Source: Telopea speciosissima
Lineage: Eukaryota; Streptophyta; Magnoliopsida; Proteales; Proteaceae
Direction: 5' to 3'
Length of the DNA: 64,000 nt
NCBI RefSeq assembly: GCF_018873765.1
Contig: NC_057919.1
Span: forward strand, 22,608,698-22,672,697
The notes beneath the pieces were generated by a model. It was not told the origin of the DNA and made no database searches. It saw only the letters and a list, made by a program, of their open reading frames with translations. The translations under genes were made by a program, and so were the position numbers. Position 1 is the stretch's first letter; every line of letters begins with the position of its first letter. This document shows, one piece after another, positions 24,501 through 33,700 of the stretch.

Positions 24501-24944
24501 GAATTCCAGTGATGCCCAATAAGAGTGCATTTCTGGCAAATTACTTTTTAAATATTCAACACTCACAAGCTTCAGATCATAAGGGGGAAAAAATTATAAT
24601 AAACAAATACATCCAATGAATCTAATCTTTCAAGAATTTTACAAGAACCGAACAGATTAACATCTCAAACGAACACAAAACAACTCAATTATCCTCTACC
24701 CTATCCTTCCATAATCCATTATCTTATTTTTTTAACACTTATCAGTAATGCATAAGAAAATGTGCCCTGAATACGGCATGGAATTCACGCACGAAGCTTT
24801 TCTTTCAATCAAAATAAATCAAGATTCTTGAAAGAGGATTGAGGATAACTCACCACAGAACCAATGAGAACAATTGGCTTGGCAAGGAAGGGTGAAGTTG
24901 TCGTGACAAATTGAGCAGCAATCGTTATCCGGAGGACCATCCAT
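9580..24944 (-). CDS. E3 ubiquitin-protein ligase RNF170-like (RING finger plus DUF1232)
   Basis: Five exons on the minus strand: 24944-24854, 23541-23342, 13676-13575, 9821-9770 and 9692-9580, all with GT-AG borders and matching phases. They sum to 558 nt, or 185 residues plus stop. The N-terminus carries a RING finger: CSICH, then [13 protein letters not shown] and CKCPICRR; its zinc ligands are split between exons 1 and 2. Next comes the conserved [20 protein letters not shown] block, then [19 protein letters not shown], and a hydrophobic C-terminal domain with [11 protein letters not shown], typical of DUF1232, followed by a second hydrophobic stretch. RNF170 proteins are membrane-bound ligases of the endoplasmic reticulum in animals; the plant role is less clear. 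The ATG at 24944 was chosen because it opens the RING frame. Intron 2 (9.7 kb) and intron 3 (3.8 kb) are filled with repeats, yet the reading frame is intact. The 5' flank has a TCTTC repeat. Confidence 0.92.
11804..12090. repeat. C-rich low-complexity tract with a degenerate tandem repeat
   Basis: The plus strand is almost only C and T with occasional A. A unit of roughly 75-90 bp starting CTCCACCCCCACCCTCTACT is repeated about twice, the second copy with an insertion. Open frames across it (proline-rich on one strand, glycine-rich on the other) are composition artefacts. A match to the tRNA-Met primer-binding motif, TGGTATCAGAG on the minus strand, lies just beyond at about 12127-12137, but no matching LTR was found. 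Confidence 0.6.
12911..13068 (-). mobile_element. Au-type SINE, minus strand
   Basis: Read on the minus strand it starts near GCCTTGGCACAGTAG, passes a tRNA-derived promoter region and an AAACAGCCTCTCCTGCGAAG block, and ends in the AGCGGAAGCCTCATCC region. This is the layout of the plant Au SINE. A similar plus-strand copy lies at 52625-52818. Flanks share an imperfect TACACA(A)TAAA direct repeat. Confidence 0.8.
13677..16564. other. Intron 2 of the RNF170-like gene, 3' part
   Basis: Contains the rbcL fragment described separately and otherwise AT-rich DNA. The part near 15826-15945 (CATAAACCCCCCTCCTATTT) weakly resembles the 156 bp MITE at 27821. The part near 13990-14260 looks like a retroelement LTR but has no partner. 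Confidence 0.5.
14341..14592 (+). pseudogene. rbcL: Nuclear copy of plastid rbcL (fragment, residues about 112-199)
   Basis: The plus-strand frame reads [19 protein letters not shown], then [31 protein letters not shown] and VYECLRG. This is the large subunit of RuBisCO from just before Met116 to about residue 196. The match stops abruptly on both sides, so only about 250 bp was inserted or kept. It has no stop inside the match but has many replacements, among them Asn at the position of catalytic Lys175. It is therefore an old, non-functional plastid-to-nucleus transfer sitting antisense in an intron of the RNF170-like gene. Confidence 0.9.
16565..16569. repeat. Target-site duplication CATAG, left
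   Basis: The identical pentamer follows the other end of the LTR element at 20635-20639. Confidence 0.7.
16570..17838 (-). repeat. 3' LTR of the gag-only element
   Basis: 1269 bp; in element orientation it begins TGATGCAGCTCC and ends GGACTACATTA. Contains many AGGGTTT-like words. Differs from the other LTR mainly by small indels in G-rich tracts. Confidence 0.88.
17839..19363 (-). pseudogene. Broken retrotransposon gag
   Basis: The minus strand shows gag pieces in more than one frame. Near 19330 begins a segment with [16 protein letters not shown] wording, then an arginine-rich part, a gypsy-like capsid region with several stops and frameshifts, and at 18208-18167 an intact CX2CX4HX4C zinc knuckle ([14 protein letters not shown]), followed by a lysine-rich tail. 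No protease motif follows before the polypurine tract. The pieces are given as seen and were not reassembled. Confidence 0.75.
19364..20634 (-). repeat. 5' LTR of the gag-only element
   Basis: 1271 bp; pairs with 16570-17838. The target duplication CATAG follows at 20635-20639. Confidence 0.88.
20640..21829. other. Intron 2 of the RNF170-like gene, middle part
   Basis: AT-rich DNA with an (AT)n tract at 21492-21521. No gene or clear repeat border was seen. Confidence 0.5.
21492..21521. repeat. (AT)n microsatellite
   Basis: About 15 uninterrupted AT units. Confidence 0.9.
21830..22254. mobile_element. MITE with GAGATCTCG-rich ends, Mutator-like
   Basis: A perfect 9 bp direct repeat, GGTTATAAA, flanks it (21821-21829 and 22255-22263). 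The 425 bp body starts CATGGAATGAGATCTC and ends, read inward on the other strand, ATGGTTCAAGGTCTCAG. It holds several palindromic words such as CGAGATCTCGG and GCCGAGATATCTCGG near both ends. No coding capacity. Confidence 0.8.
22265..22893. mobile_element. TATCG-rich repeat element
   Basis: Both ends are packed with variants of TATCGATACG and GATACGTATCGG; the middle is ordinary AT-rich DNA. The right end reads ATAATTTAAACCTTGGG. A second element with the same type of ends is at 41757-42107. Borders are approximate and I could not define a target duplication. It directly abuts the MITE at 21830-22254. Confidence 0.55.
22894..23341. other. Intron 2 of the RNF170-like gene, 5' part
   Basis: AT-rich intron DNA between the TATCG-rich element and exon 2. 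Nothing recognised. Confidence 0.5.
23542..24853. other. Intron 1 of the RNF170-like gene
   Basis: AT-rich intron of 1.3 kb with donor GTGAG at 24853 and an acceptor at 23542-23543 (minus strand). It separates the first RING ligand pairs from the rest. No repeat or gene recognised. Confidence 0.6.
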
Positions 24945-24947
24945 CTC

Positions 24948-25013
24948 TTCTCTTCTCACCGTATCTCATCTCATCTCTTCTCTTCTCTTCTCTTCTCTTC
25001 TCTTGCTGTGTAA
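24948..25013 (-). promoter_or_regulatory. GA-rich 5' leader of the RNF170-like gene
   Basis: On the plus strand this is (TCTTC)n-like, so the minus-strand transcript would begin with an AGAAG-type leader directly before the start codon at 24944. A (CT)n run follows at 25131-25159. CT/GA tracts near the start are common in plant promoters. The exact transcription start is not known. Confidence 0.45.
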
Positions 25014-25127
25014 CAACTTTGTAGTGCTAATTCCTCTGCTTAATAGCTAAGAAATCTCTCTCTCTTCTCTGTAATTTAAATCAGTTACACAAAATGCAAA
25101 TCCATCAATAGAGTACTACATTACCAT

Positions 25128-25159
<32 letters not shown>

Positions 25160-25163
<4 letters not shown>

Positions 25164-26354
25164 TCCGTGTTTGTCGGCAGTCGACATTGACATTCACGCA
25201 TAGGGCATGGCGTTCTGATATTTTTCTATAAAGAAAAAAAAATTAGGTAGACTCGTAGAGAGCTATTTACTAAATATTACGCGTTTTGGTGAAGATTTGG
25301 ACAAGGTGAATCTTACACGTGGCTTTTTTAATTAAAGAGTCCTTAGCGTGGCAAGTTTCTATAGCCAAGGGTGTCCACGTGGCATTTTGCAATTAATCAT
25401 GTAGACCTCCTTTCTCTCTCTTGGGCAACTGCTGAGTGGCTCATTTCAGATAGTTTTTTTTTTTGATAAAAGTTCATCTCAGATTGTCGCAAATCTGAAT
25501 TAGCATCACTCTGTTGTAGGCCCATATGCCTAGACATAGAAGTGTCTAAACGTACAGTGGTACCCTTATAACCAAGGCAGAAATCCCACCTAAGACAATG
25601 CTTATGCATGCATGTGCAGGCTCTAGAGACCTCGGCAATAATCTCTTTCTCGAGAAGTATTTATGGTTTAGTAGGCCAGACATTACTAAATTCCACATAG
25701 AAGATTAGATAAAGTTGAAAATTCATAAATGGATTGCCTCTAAGGTCTTTGCCCACATGTCATGTTTCAATTAAAATAGAATTGTCTAAGTGACAATATA
25801 AAGTTTTGAAAATTTAATGAAAAAATGAAAAATTTCTAAGAAGAAAAAAATGGTTGATAATGCAAAGGAACATACCAATACAAGTGATAATATATGATTA
25901 AATTGATTATAAAATTTAATATATTGTCAATTTAAACTATGTCTTAGATACTATAGTTTATCCAGTTAAAATTGTCACATCACCTTTTCATGTAGCAAAA
26001 ATTGACGTTGATCTAAAGATACCCACTAAACTTGCTAGTTTCAAAAAACTTTATTAGTGATTTTAGCATGAATCACTATAGACTGCAATGAAAATGGGTA
26101 ACCTTGCCCTACATTGCCCTGTAATGCCCAGTGCTAATTACCTAGTACATGTAGCCCAAGCCACTATTTAGAAGTTCACTTACATACATATTTAGCCCCC
26201 CAACCAAAAACAAAAAAGTGAAAGTTTTCCTTGACTGGAGGTCAAATTTCCGTGCAACTATCAATGGTCATAAATACCTGACCCTCTATTTATGAATGGA
26301 CAAAAATCCCTCCCCCCACTATTGTGTGATACCCTATAAACACCATCTGAACCC
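25160..26354. other. Spacer between divergent genes, no gene seen
   Basis: AT-rich; should contain the RNF170-like promoter. Imperfect copies of CACGTGGC occur near 25318 and 25376, which are G-box-like sites, but their use is untested. Confidence 0.45.
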
Positions 26355-26870
26355 CTCGATCAAGGGATTCTCTTTTGACTGTGTGTTCGTGTGTGGAGGA
26401 AACTCAATGGAAAAAAAAAAAAAAATACATGCATCACACAGAAATTTTGATTGCTATGGTCAAGTGGTGATAGCTGAAAAAGTTTAAACCTGGAGTGATG
26501 TTTTGATAGCTTTCTCTCATTGATTTTAAGGTCTTCACTCCATAGCCAAAGTATAGATCCATATTAATTGATAGATTGACTGCAAATTGGGATAATCTAC
26601 ACCTGAATTACCAAAAAAAAAAAAAAAAAAGATAATCTACACCTGGGCCAGTTTCTATTGAGCAAGGAGATTTTTCCACTGTTGGCAAGAAACATTTTTT
26701 AGAACCTTATTTTTAGATGTGTAATTCATATCAATCCTTTTGTTACCAACAAAAAAATTCATATCAATCATTCAAATACAAATCAGGATTGATGAAGCTC
26801 AAGATGAAACTACGTAGGGCTTAAACAGTAAATCTTAGTTCAAATTATGTATTTTTTAGGGAAATAAAAG

Positions 26871-27005
26871 GTTGCTTGGTTGTGCTCCCTATGCCTAGAC
26901 ATATGGGTGGCGAAATGACCACTCCACCCCTATATTAGATGCATAGACGTGTGCTTCCATTGGTCCCCGTGCTACTACAGGGCCACACGACCAAGTGGTG
27001 TTCTC
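26871..27005. mobile_element. MITE-like palindromic repeat (family member C)
   Basis: Ends pair as TTGCTTGGTTGTGCTCCC and, on the other strand, CCACTTGGTCGTGTGGCCC. The core GAAATGACCACTCCACCCC is the reverse complement of the core in members A, B and D. The duplicated equivalent is at about 28658-28790. Borders and target duplication are not clear. Confidence 0.6.
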
Positions 27006-27124
27006 TCTTCTTTTCTTTTTTTGTATATAAGTTCAGAGTCATGTTTGGTATGCATTCTCATAATAGAATTTGTATCTAAATCACATTTTGAAGTGAAGAA
27101 TAAAGAGAACCATGTTTCAAAATG

Positions 27125-27276
27125 GGGGAACTGTTCTCTGCATGGGAGTGTAGGGCCCACGTGCGCATTGGCACATTGGAGGCGGAAGTTCCGCCATTCA
27201 TGGGGGCAGGGCAGACATTTCCACCCCCAATATGTTTGGGCATGGCCCTTGTGTCCCATTCAGGGAACTTTTCTCC
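27125..27276. mobile_element. MITE, Mutator-like (152 bp family member D)
   Basis: Flanked by the perfect 9 bp repeat TTCAAAATG at 27116-27124 and 27277-27285. Same length as member A (152 bp), same GGAGAAAAGTTC end and same core CATGGGGGCAGGGCAG. It was present before the tandem duplication, because copy B carries it too (28910-29059). Confidence 0.8.
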
Positions 27277-27820
27277 TTCAAAATGCATTTTATACCTAGA
27301 ATTTATTCCAATAATGGATATCAAACACAACCCATAATTATGCTCACTTGCTCAATATTCATATTCTAAGAAAGTGTGATATATCATCTAGTCTAAAACT
27401 GTCCCTCTAAATATTTGATGGGAAGGGTTTCCCACAATACCAGTGTCAGGGAGAGGGGGAGGAAATCTCCCACGCTACATCAACGGGTACATGGAATGGT
27501 ATAATCCATATGGTCAGCATAGGAGAGAGAAATAAGTTAAAAAACTCATGTGAGAGGGCGATAATACACTAGCATCATGAGAAAATAGTACATTGACATT
27601 GTGGGAAACTTTTTCCCATATTTGATTATTCGTTAAACCTATAATATCAAATGCCTTAACTGTGATTAAATATGTGCATCTTATTGTAACCAAAGTGGTG
27701 AGCTGGGAAATTGTAATTTTCTCTTCTTTTTCCTTTGTCTAATGTCTTATTCCCAAAAAATCTTAAGGATAAAAATGTGGGGTTTCAAAATAATTTAAAA
27801 ATGACTTATCATTATGTTAA

Positions 27821-27976
27821 GGCCAAAGATTTCTTACATGGCCGTGCAAGCATGCACGGTGGTGTCCCCTCTCACAAGGAGTTACAAAAGTCATAAAACC
27901 CCACTCCTATTTTAATGCCTTGGAATTCTCACCCTCACATGCACGGCTTACACAGCCGTGTATGAAAACTGTCCCC
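27821..27976. mobile_element. MITE inserted only in duplication copy A
   Basis: A 156 bp insertion flanked by TTATGTTAA at 27812-27820 and 27977-27985. Copy B has one uninterrupted TTATGTTAA at the matching place (near 29612), the empty site. Ends are imperfect inverted repeats including GGCCGTGCAAGC and, reversed, CGGCTGTGTAAGC. The 9 bp duplication again points to a Mutator-like transposase. Confidence 0.85.
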
Positions 27977-28241
27977 TTATGTTAATTTGCACTTTTTGAG
28001 TGCAAAATGTGAAATGAAAATTTGTACATTTATTGAAAGAAAAAATTTGTTATACTAAAAGTGCAGAAAAGTAAATTTACAACTTCCTTTTTCAACAAGT
28101 TTGATTACAAAAAGATTTTTCCCTTCAAATATAGGGTATTACAATTTACAGGTGCCTGACTCTCCTTAAGACTATATAGATGCCTCTTATGGTACGAGAT
28201 GCAAATCGGATTCTTGCGAATTAGTTTCCAAGATAAACCAA

Positions 28242-29874
28242 TCTCTCGATCAAGGAATTCTCAATGAAAAAGTATAAACCTGGAGTGATGCTTTGATAGC
28301 TTTTTCTCATTGTTTTTAAGGTCTTCACTCCATAGCCAAAGTATAGATCCATATTAATTGATAGATTGACTGTAAATTGGGATACTCTACACCTTAATTA
28401 CCTGAAGAAAAAAAAAAAAGATAATCTACATTTGGCCAGTTTCTATTGAGCAAGGAGATTTTTCCACTGTTGGCAAGAAACATTTTTTTAGAACCTTATT
28501 TTTAGATGAGTAATTCATATCAATCCTTTTGTTACCAACAAAAAAATTCATATCAATCATTCAAATACAAATCAGGATTGATGAAGCTCAAGATGAAACT
28601 ATGTAGGCCTTAAATAGTAAATCTTAGTTCAAATTATGTATTTTAGGGAAATAAAAGGCTGCTTGGTCGTGCCCCCTATGCCTAGACACATGGGTGGCGA
28701 AATGACCTCCCCACCCCTATATTGGATGTTTGGACGTGTGTTCCCATTGGTCTTCGTGCTAATACAGAGCCACACGACCAAGTAGCATTCTCTTTTTTTA
28801 TTTTATTTTATATTAGTTCAAAGTCATGTTTGGTATGCATTCTCATAATAGAATTTGTATTTAAAACACATTTTGAAGGGAAGAATAAAGAGAACCATGT
28901 TTCAAAATGGGGGAACTATTCTCTGCATGGGAGTGCAGGGGCCACGTGCATGTTGGCACATTGGGGTAGAAGTTCCGCCATTCATGGGGGTAGGGCGGAC
29001 ATTTTCACCCCAATATGTTTGGGTGTGGCCCCTGTGTCCCATTCAGGGAACTTTTCTCCTTCAAAATACATTTTATACCTAGAATTTTATTCCAATAATG
29101 GATATCAAACACAACCCATAATTATGCTCACTTGCTCAATATTCATATTCTAAGAAAGTGTGATATATCATCTAGTCTAAAACTGTCCCTCTAAATATTT
29201 GATGGGAAGGGTTCCTCACAATACCAGTTTCTGGGTATGTGGGGGAGGTGGAGGGAGAGAAAATCTCCCACGCTACATCAACGGGTACATGGAATGGTAT
29301 AATCCATATGGTCAGAATAGGAGAGAGAAATAAGTAAAAAAAAACCATATGAGAGGGCGATAATACACTAGCATCATGAGAAAATAATACATTGACATTG
29401 TTGGAAACTTTTTCCCATATTTGATTATTTTTAAAACCTATAATATCAAATGCCTTAACTGTGATTAATTATGTACATCTTATTGTAACCAAAGTGGTGA
29501 GCTGAGAAATTGTAATCTTCTCTTCTTTTTCTCTTGTCTAATGTCGTATTCCCAAAAAATCTTAAGAATAAAAATATGGGGTTTCAAAATAATTTAAAAA
29601 TGACTTATCATTATGTTAATTTGCACTTTTTGAGTGCAAAATGTGAAATGAAAATTTGTACATTTATTGAAAGAAAAAATTTGTTATACTAGACGTGTAG
29701 AAAAGTAAATTTACAATTTCCTTTTTCAGCAAGTTTGATTACAAAAAGATTTTTCCCTTCAAATATAGGGTATTACAATTTACAGGTGCCTCACTCTCCT
29801 TAAGACTATATAGATGCCTCTTATGGTGCAAGGTGCAAATTGAATTCTTGCAAATTAGTTTGGAGATAAACCAA
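28242..29874. repeat. Tandem segmental duplication, copy B
   Basis: Directly abuts copy A; the junction is AGATAAACCAA followed by TCTCTCGATCAAGG. It has an internal deletion after CTCGATCAAGGAATTCTC relative to A and lacks the 156 bp MITE. It includes its own versions of members C (about 28658-28790) and D (28910-29059). Confidence 0.9.
28910..29059. mobile_element. MITE, duplicated copy of member D (member F)
   Basis: Same target repeat TTCAAAATG on the left (28901-28909) and TTCAAAATA on the right; 150 bp, with a few base changes and small deletions against the copy at 27125-27276. Confidence 0.8.
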
Positions 29875-29993
29875 CTCCTTCTTAAGGCTACATCAATATT
29901 GACCGGGCTACTTAGGGACACCAAGACTTGTGCTCAATTGGAAATAAACAACATTAATATATAGAAAAAACAAAATTTTTATTATTTAAAAAA

Positions 29994-30116
29994 TGGGAAG
30001 CAGTTTTTTGTACGGGAGTGGGGTTTACACCAGCACTCCCATGTGTCTATCTCTCTCCTCTTTAAAACAAGGGGCAGAGAGGTGTGGCCACACTCCTGGA
30101 CAAAGATCTTTTTCCC
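29994..30116. mobile_element. MITE-like repeat (family member G)
   Basis: Ends pair as GGGAAGCAGTTTTTTGTACGG and GGGAAAAAGATCTTTGTCC on the other strand. Flanks TTTAAAAAA and TTGAAAAAA are a possible decayed 9 bp target duplication. The family core is poorly kept. Confidence 0.5.
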
Positions 30117-30736
30117 TTGAAAAAAAGTAGGAAAAAGATTGATATGCTAGCGATATACCGTATGCAAACACCCTTTGTGTCTATCTCTCTCTTCCCCTTT
30201 TGAAATGAAGAGAGAGACACCACCAATACCACCAATAGATGTTTACAAAAGATATGCCAAAAGGCCCAAAGCACCATGTCTTTTTTCACAAGAAATTTTT
30301 AGGGGTAAACAAGAAAAATTATCACCTCAATTGACCTGCCTTTCAATTTCCTCAATTTCTCTAAAAGAGGGAGGTGGATCCACCCAGGCTACGTATTCAG
30401 ATAGGGGGTAGGGTTATCCTTTTCACCCACCTATTAGATGGAATTGAGGAAATTGAGGAACAGACAAATTGAGGGGATAAAGATCCGGGTAAACATTCAC
30501 GAAATGGCATCTGTGAGACAGAACCTCTACACTTGGAAAGGTGGGACCCAAGATGGTTCCGAGTTCAGAGTTCAGACACCTCCCAAGTTGCGACACGTGG
30601 AGCATTTCATCTTCTTTTGCCTTTTATTTTGCTGCAAACCGTTGGTGACCGTTGAAGCCATGCAATGATACAAACACTTATTTGTTTGGATAAGGGAAAA
30701 GTGCGGTCAGAGCAGAGCAAACATAAGCTTACTTCC
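30117..30736. other. Upstream region and probable 5' UTR of the LON-domain gene
   Basis: No gene seen. An in-frame ATG at 30665 lies upstream of the chosen start at 30737. The region between should hold the promoter, but no clear TATA box could be fixed. Confidence 0.45.
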
Positions 30737-33700
30737 ATGAACTGCAGAGTCCTAACTCCAAATCTCTCTACAACGCCTCACCATTTCCTGTCACTTTGTC
30801 GAAACCCTAGCCTTAACCGGACATCCCATCTCAGAACCTCAGTGTTCTTCTCTCCTCCCCTTTGGTCCAATGTTCCCCGAATCATCAGTAGTGTTCGGAG
30901 TGGTTCAACGCCAAATGCATGTTCTTTAGAGCTTCCTCTTCTTCCCTTCAAACTAGACGAGGTGAGCTTTCTGTTTCTGCCTCATTCTCTTTTAGATGCA
31001 ATTTAAAAATTCTTCTTCTTCCTCCCCCTCACCCCCCTGAACAATGCATTTGTTCTTAATTGAGTTATCGAAATTGTGCAATTTAGCAAGAAAGTTTTGG
31101 ATAAATATACTTGAAAACAAAAATTAGAATTGATGATGACAAAGAAATCCAAGGAAATCACTGGTTATATCGAGAACATCAGAATTCTTTTGTAATTTTT
31201 ATAGGTTCAATTCTGTTATAGTTAATCAAGGCATAAAGATGGTTAGCCAAGCAAGGATTTAATGTGGTTTGGTCCAAACCTACACCCATGGTAGACAATA
31301 ATTCTTTAAAGTTCTTCAATCTGCAATAGTGTAATACATATACAGCCTTAACTGAAGAAACACACATCCTTGCCCCGACCTGATACAAGTTATAACTGTT
31401 GGGTTTTTATATCTTTTATCTTGTAGTGACCCATTTGGTTATTATTGGGTTTGTATATATTTGGGTCGGATTTTGGGTCCATTATCTGTATAGGGGTAAA
31501 ATTGTAATTGTGTGTGTGTTGGGGGGGGGGGGGGGGTGGGATTAGGGCTTCCTATATATTCTCTGTGGGAAAACTCTAGACACAAGCAAGGGAGATCACA
31601 TTGTGAGGTGGAGAGTGGTGTAGAGTCTTCTTCTGGCTTAATGAAAAATTCTTTTGTTCTCTAGGATGAATGTAGGCATTCATACCAAACCACGTCAAAT
31701 CCTCGTGTTCTTGTATGATTGTTTGCTTGGTTTTTTCATCGTGTTTGCACATTCATTTCCAACAAATGGTATTAGAGTGGGGTCCGTAGATTGTTGCTGG
31801 TGGTGCATAGAGATCTGGGGAACGGGAGGTGCACAAGGAGAGTGGAAGAAGGTACTATAATAGGTGAGTTTTTTTCCCACAGGAGTCTGCAGATCAGGTT
31901 TTTCCTTTACAACATGTGTGTCCGTGTAAAAAGGGAAGAAGGTGTGCAGGAAAGAAGAGAAAAAAAAGGGAAAAGAAAAGAAGAGGATGAAAGATAGGCA
32001 CGGACTCGGTTTGTGTTGATGTGGATAAAGAAAGGAGCCCAAGGAAGTTAGAGGAAAAGTGCACAAGAAAAAGTAAGAAATTAAAAAAGGTAAAAATGGC
32101 TGCATGCAAGACGTGGCTTATGCTTCCTAAAAAGGATAAAATGGTACCAAAATTACAACCCTAAGACAAAAAGGCGGAGCTTGGTGAAACTTACATGAGG
32201 TGAAGTTCGATAAACGTTCATGCTTGAAGCTTGGTGTTCCCAAGGGTTTTTTGGTGTTATAGATTCGGTGGATGGTGCGAATCGTGTAGATCAACAGTAA
32301 TCAAGTTCGTTGAGGTTGATAGCGGACACGGAGGGCAAAGATGGGGTAAATCGAATGGTGGTGCAGGTTTAAGCTTCTCTATGGAATCTTTCAATGGCCA
32401 TAATGACTTCACCCAGTGGCAACAACAAGTGGAAAATATTCTTATGCGGGAGGTGACAGTCAAGGCTCTCGAGAAGAAATCAGACAAGTTGAATAGGATG
32501 ACGGAAAATGAGTGACTAGAGTTGAGGATCTAGCAAACAACACAATCCAATTGTATCTTGCGGACAACAATTTTCGTGAGGACATTGGGTTGGCCGATCC
32601 GGAGGATGTTTGATCAAAGCTAGAGAGTAGGTACAAGTCTAGGTTGTTGATAAACTGGTTGTTTTAAAAATCAGTTATATGGCCTTCGATTGTCAGAGGG
32701 AGCAAAATTTGAGGAGCGTTTAGACGAATTCAACAGAATACTGATGGAAGTTGGTTCTAGATGTTAATATCGAAGAGGAAGATAGGAGACTTCTTTTGTT
32801 AGCTTCACTACCTCCTTCATTTGATCATATTACGACTAGAATACTGTTTGTTAAGGATACTCTCAAACTTGAAAAGATTATTACTGCTTTGCTGATGAAT
32901 GAGACACGGCAGAAAAATAGCAGTGAGGGGACGTCAAAGGAGGGTAGTGCCTTGGTTATAGTTGGTGGTCAGGGCAGAGGCAGGTCAAATGAGAGACATG
33001 GGGAGTTTAGAAAGTATAAGGGTTGCTCCAAGTCGAAAGTTCGCAAAATAAGTTCTTATTATTATGAGGAGGAAGGCCATTTAAAGAGGAATTGTCCAAA
33101 GCGTAAGGAGGATAAAAAGGAGAAAGAGTTCAAGAAGGAGAATGGAGATAAATCGTCTAATGTTGCTGTCGTGGAAGGGTCCTGGAATGATGGATATATC
33201 TTTCTCACTACTTCATTAGCTACGGAAACTTCAGATTGCATTTTAGATTCTGGTTGTTCATTTCACATGTGTTCAGTCAGCTATCAGTTTGGTACATATC
33301 ATGGATGTGATAATGGTACAATCAAAATGGCAAATAAAGCTAAAAGCAAGATTGTCGGAATTGGAACCTTACAGATTTACATGTTTGATGGGACTGCGCG
33401 AACTTTGACTGGGGTTAGACATGCGTCGGATCTTAGGAAAAATCTAATTTCACTAGGAAAACTAGATTTGAGAGGTTTCAAATGCTCATCTGAAGGTGGA
33501 ATTCTTAGGATCTGCAGAGAGGCCGTGGTTGTAATGTAGGGACAAATTATGGTAATTTTTACAGATTTCTAGAGAATGTTGAAACAGGTGGAGCTACCGT
33601 TGGAACTCCAACAAAAAGTATAGGTGGACAACGAAGGCTGCAGACAGTTCCGGCTGTGAACATATGCAGGTCTAATAAGAAGCAGGTCTCTTTCGCTTAG

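Larger units (their letters stand above)
26355..28241. repeat. Tandem segmental duplication, copy A
   Basis: Aligns along its length with copy B (28242-29874). Shared landmarks: CTCGATCAAGG, AAACCTGGAGTGATG, GGATTGATGAAGCTCAAG, GAACCATGTTTCAAAATG, CACTTTTTGAGTGCAAAAT and a final AGATAAACCAA. Copy A has about 100 bp near 26371-26470 absent from B and a 156 bp MITE at 27821-27976 absent from B. No gene lies in either copy. Confidence 0.9.

Noticed and set aside
30665..30736. Earlier in-frame ATG for the LON-domain protein
   Set aside because: The part from MIQTL is rich in Lys and not transit-peptide-like; the ATG at 30737 gives a better plastid signal. It cannot be excluded.
32231..33539. Host gene with zinc knuckle
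   Set aside because: It is bordered by LTRs, a primer site and a purine tract, and has the copia protease motif.
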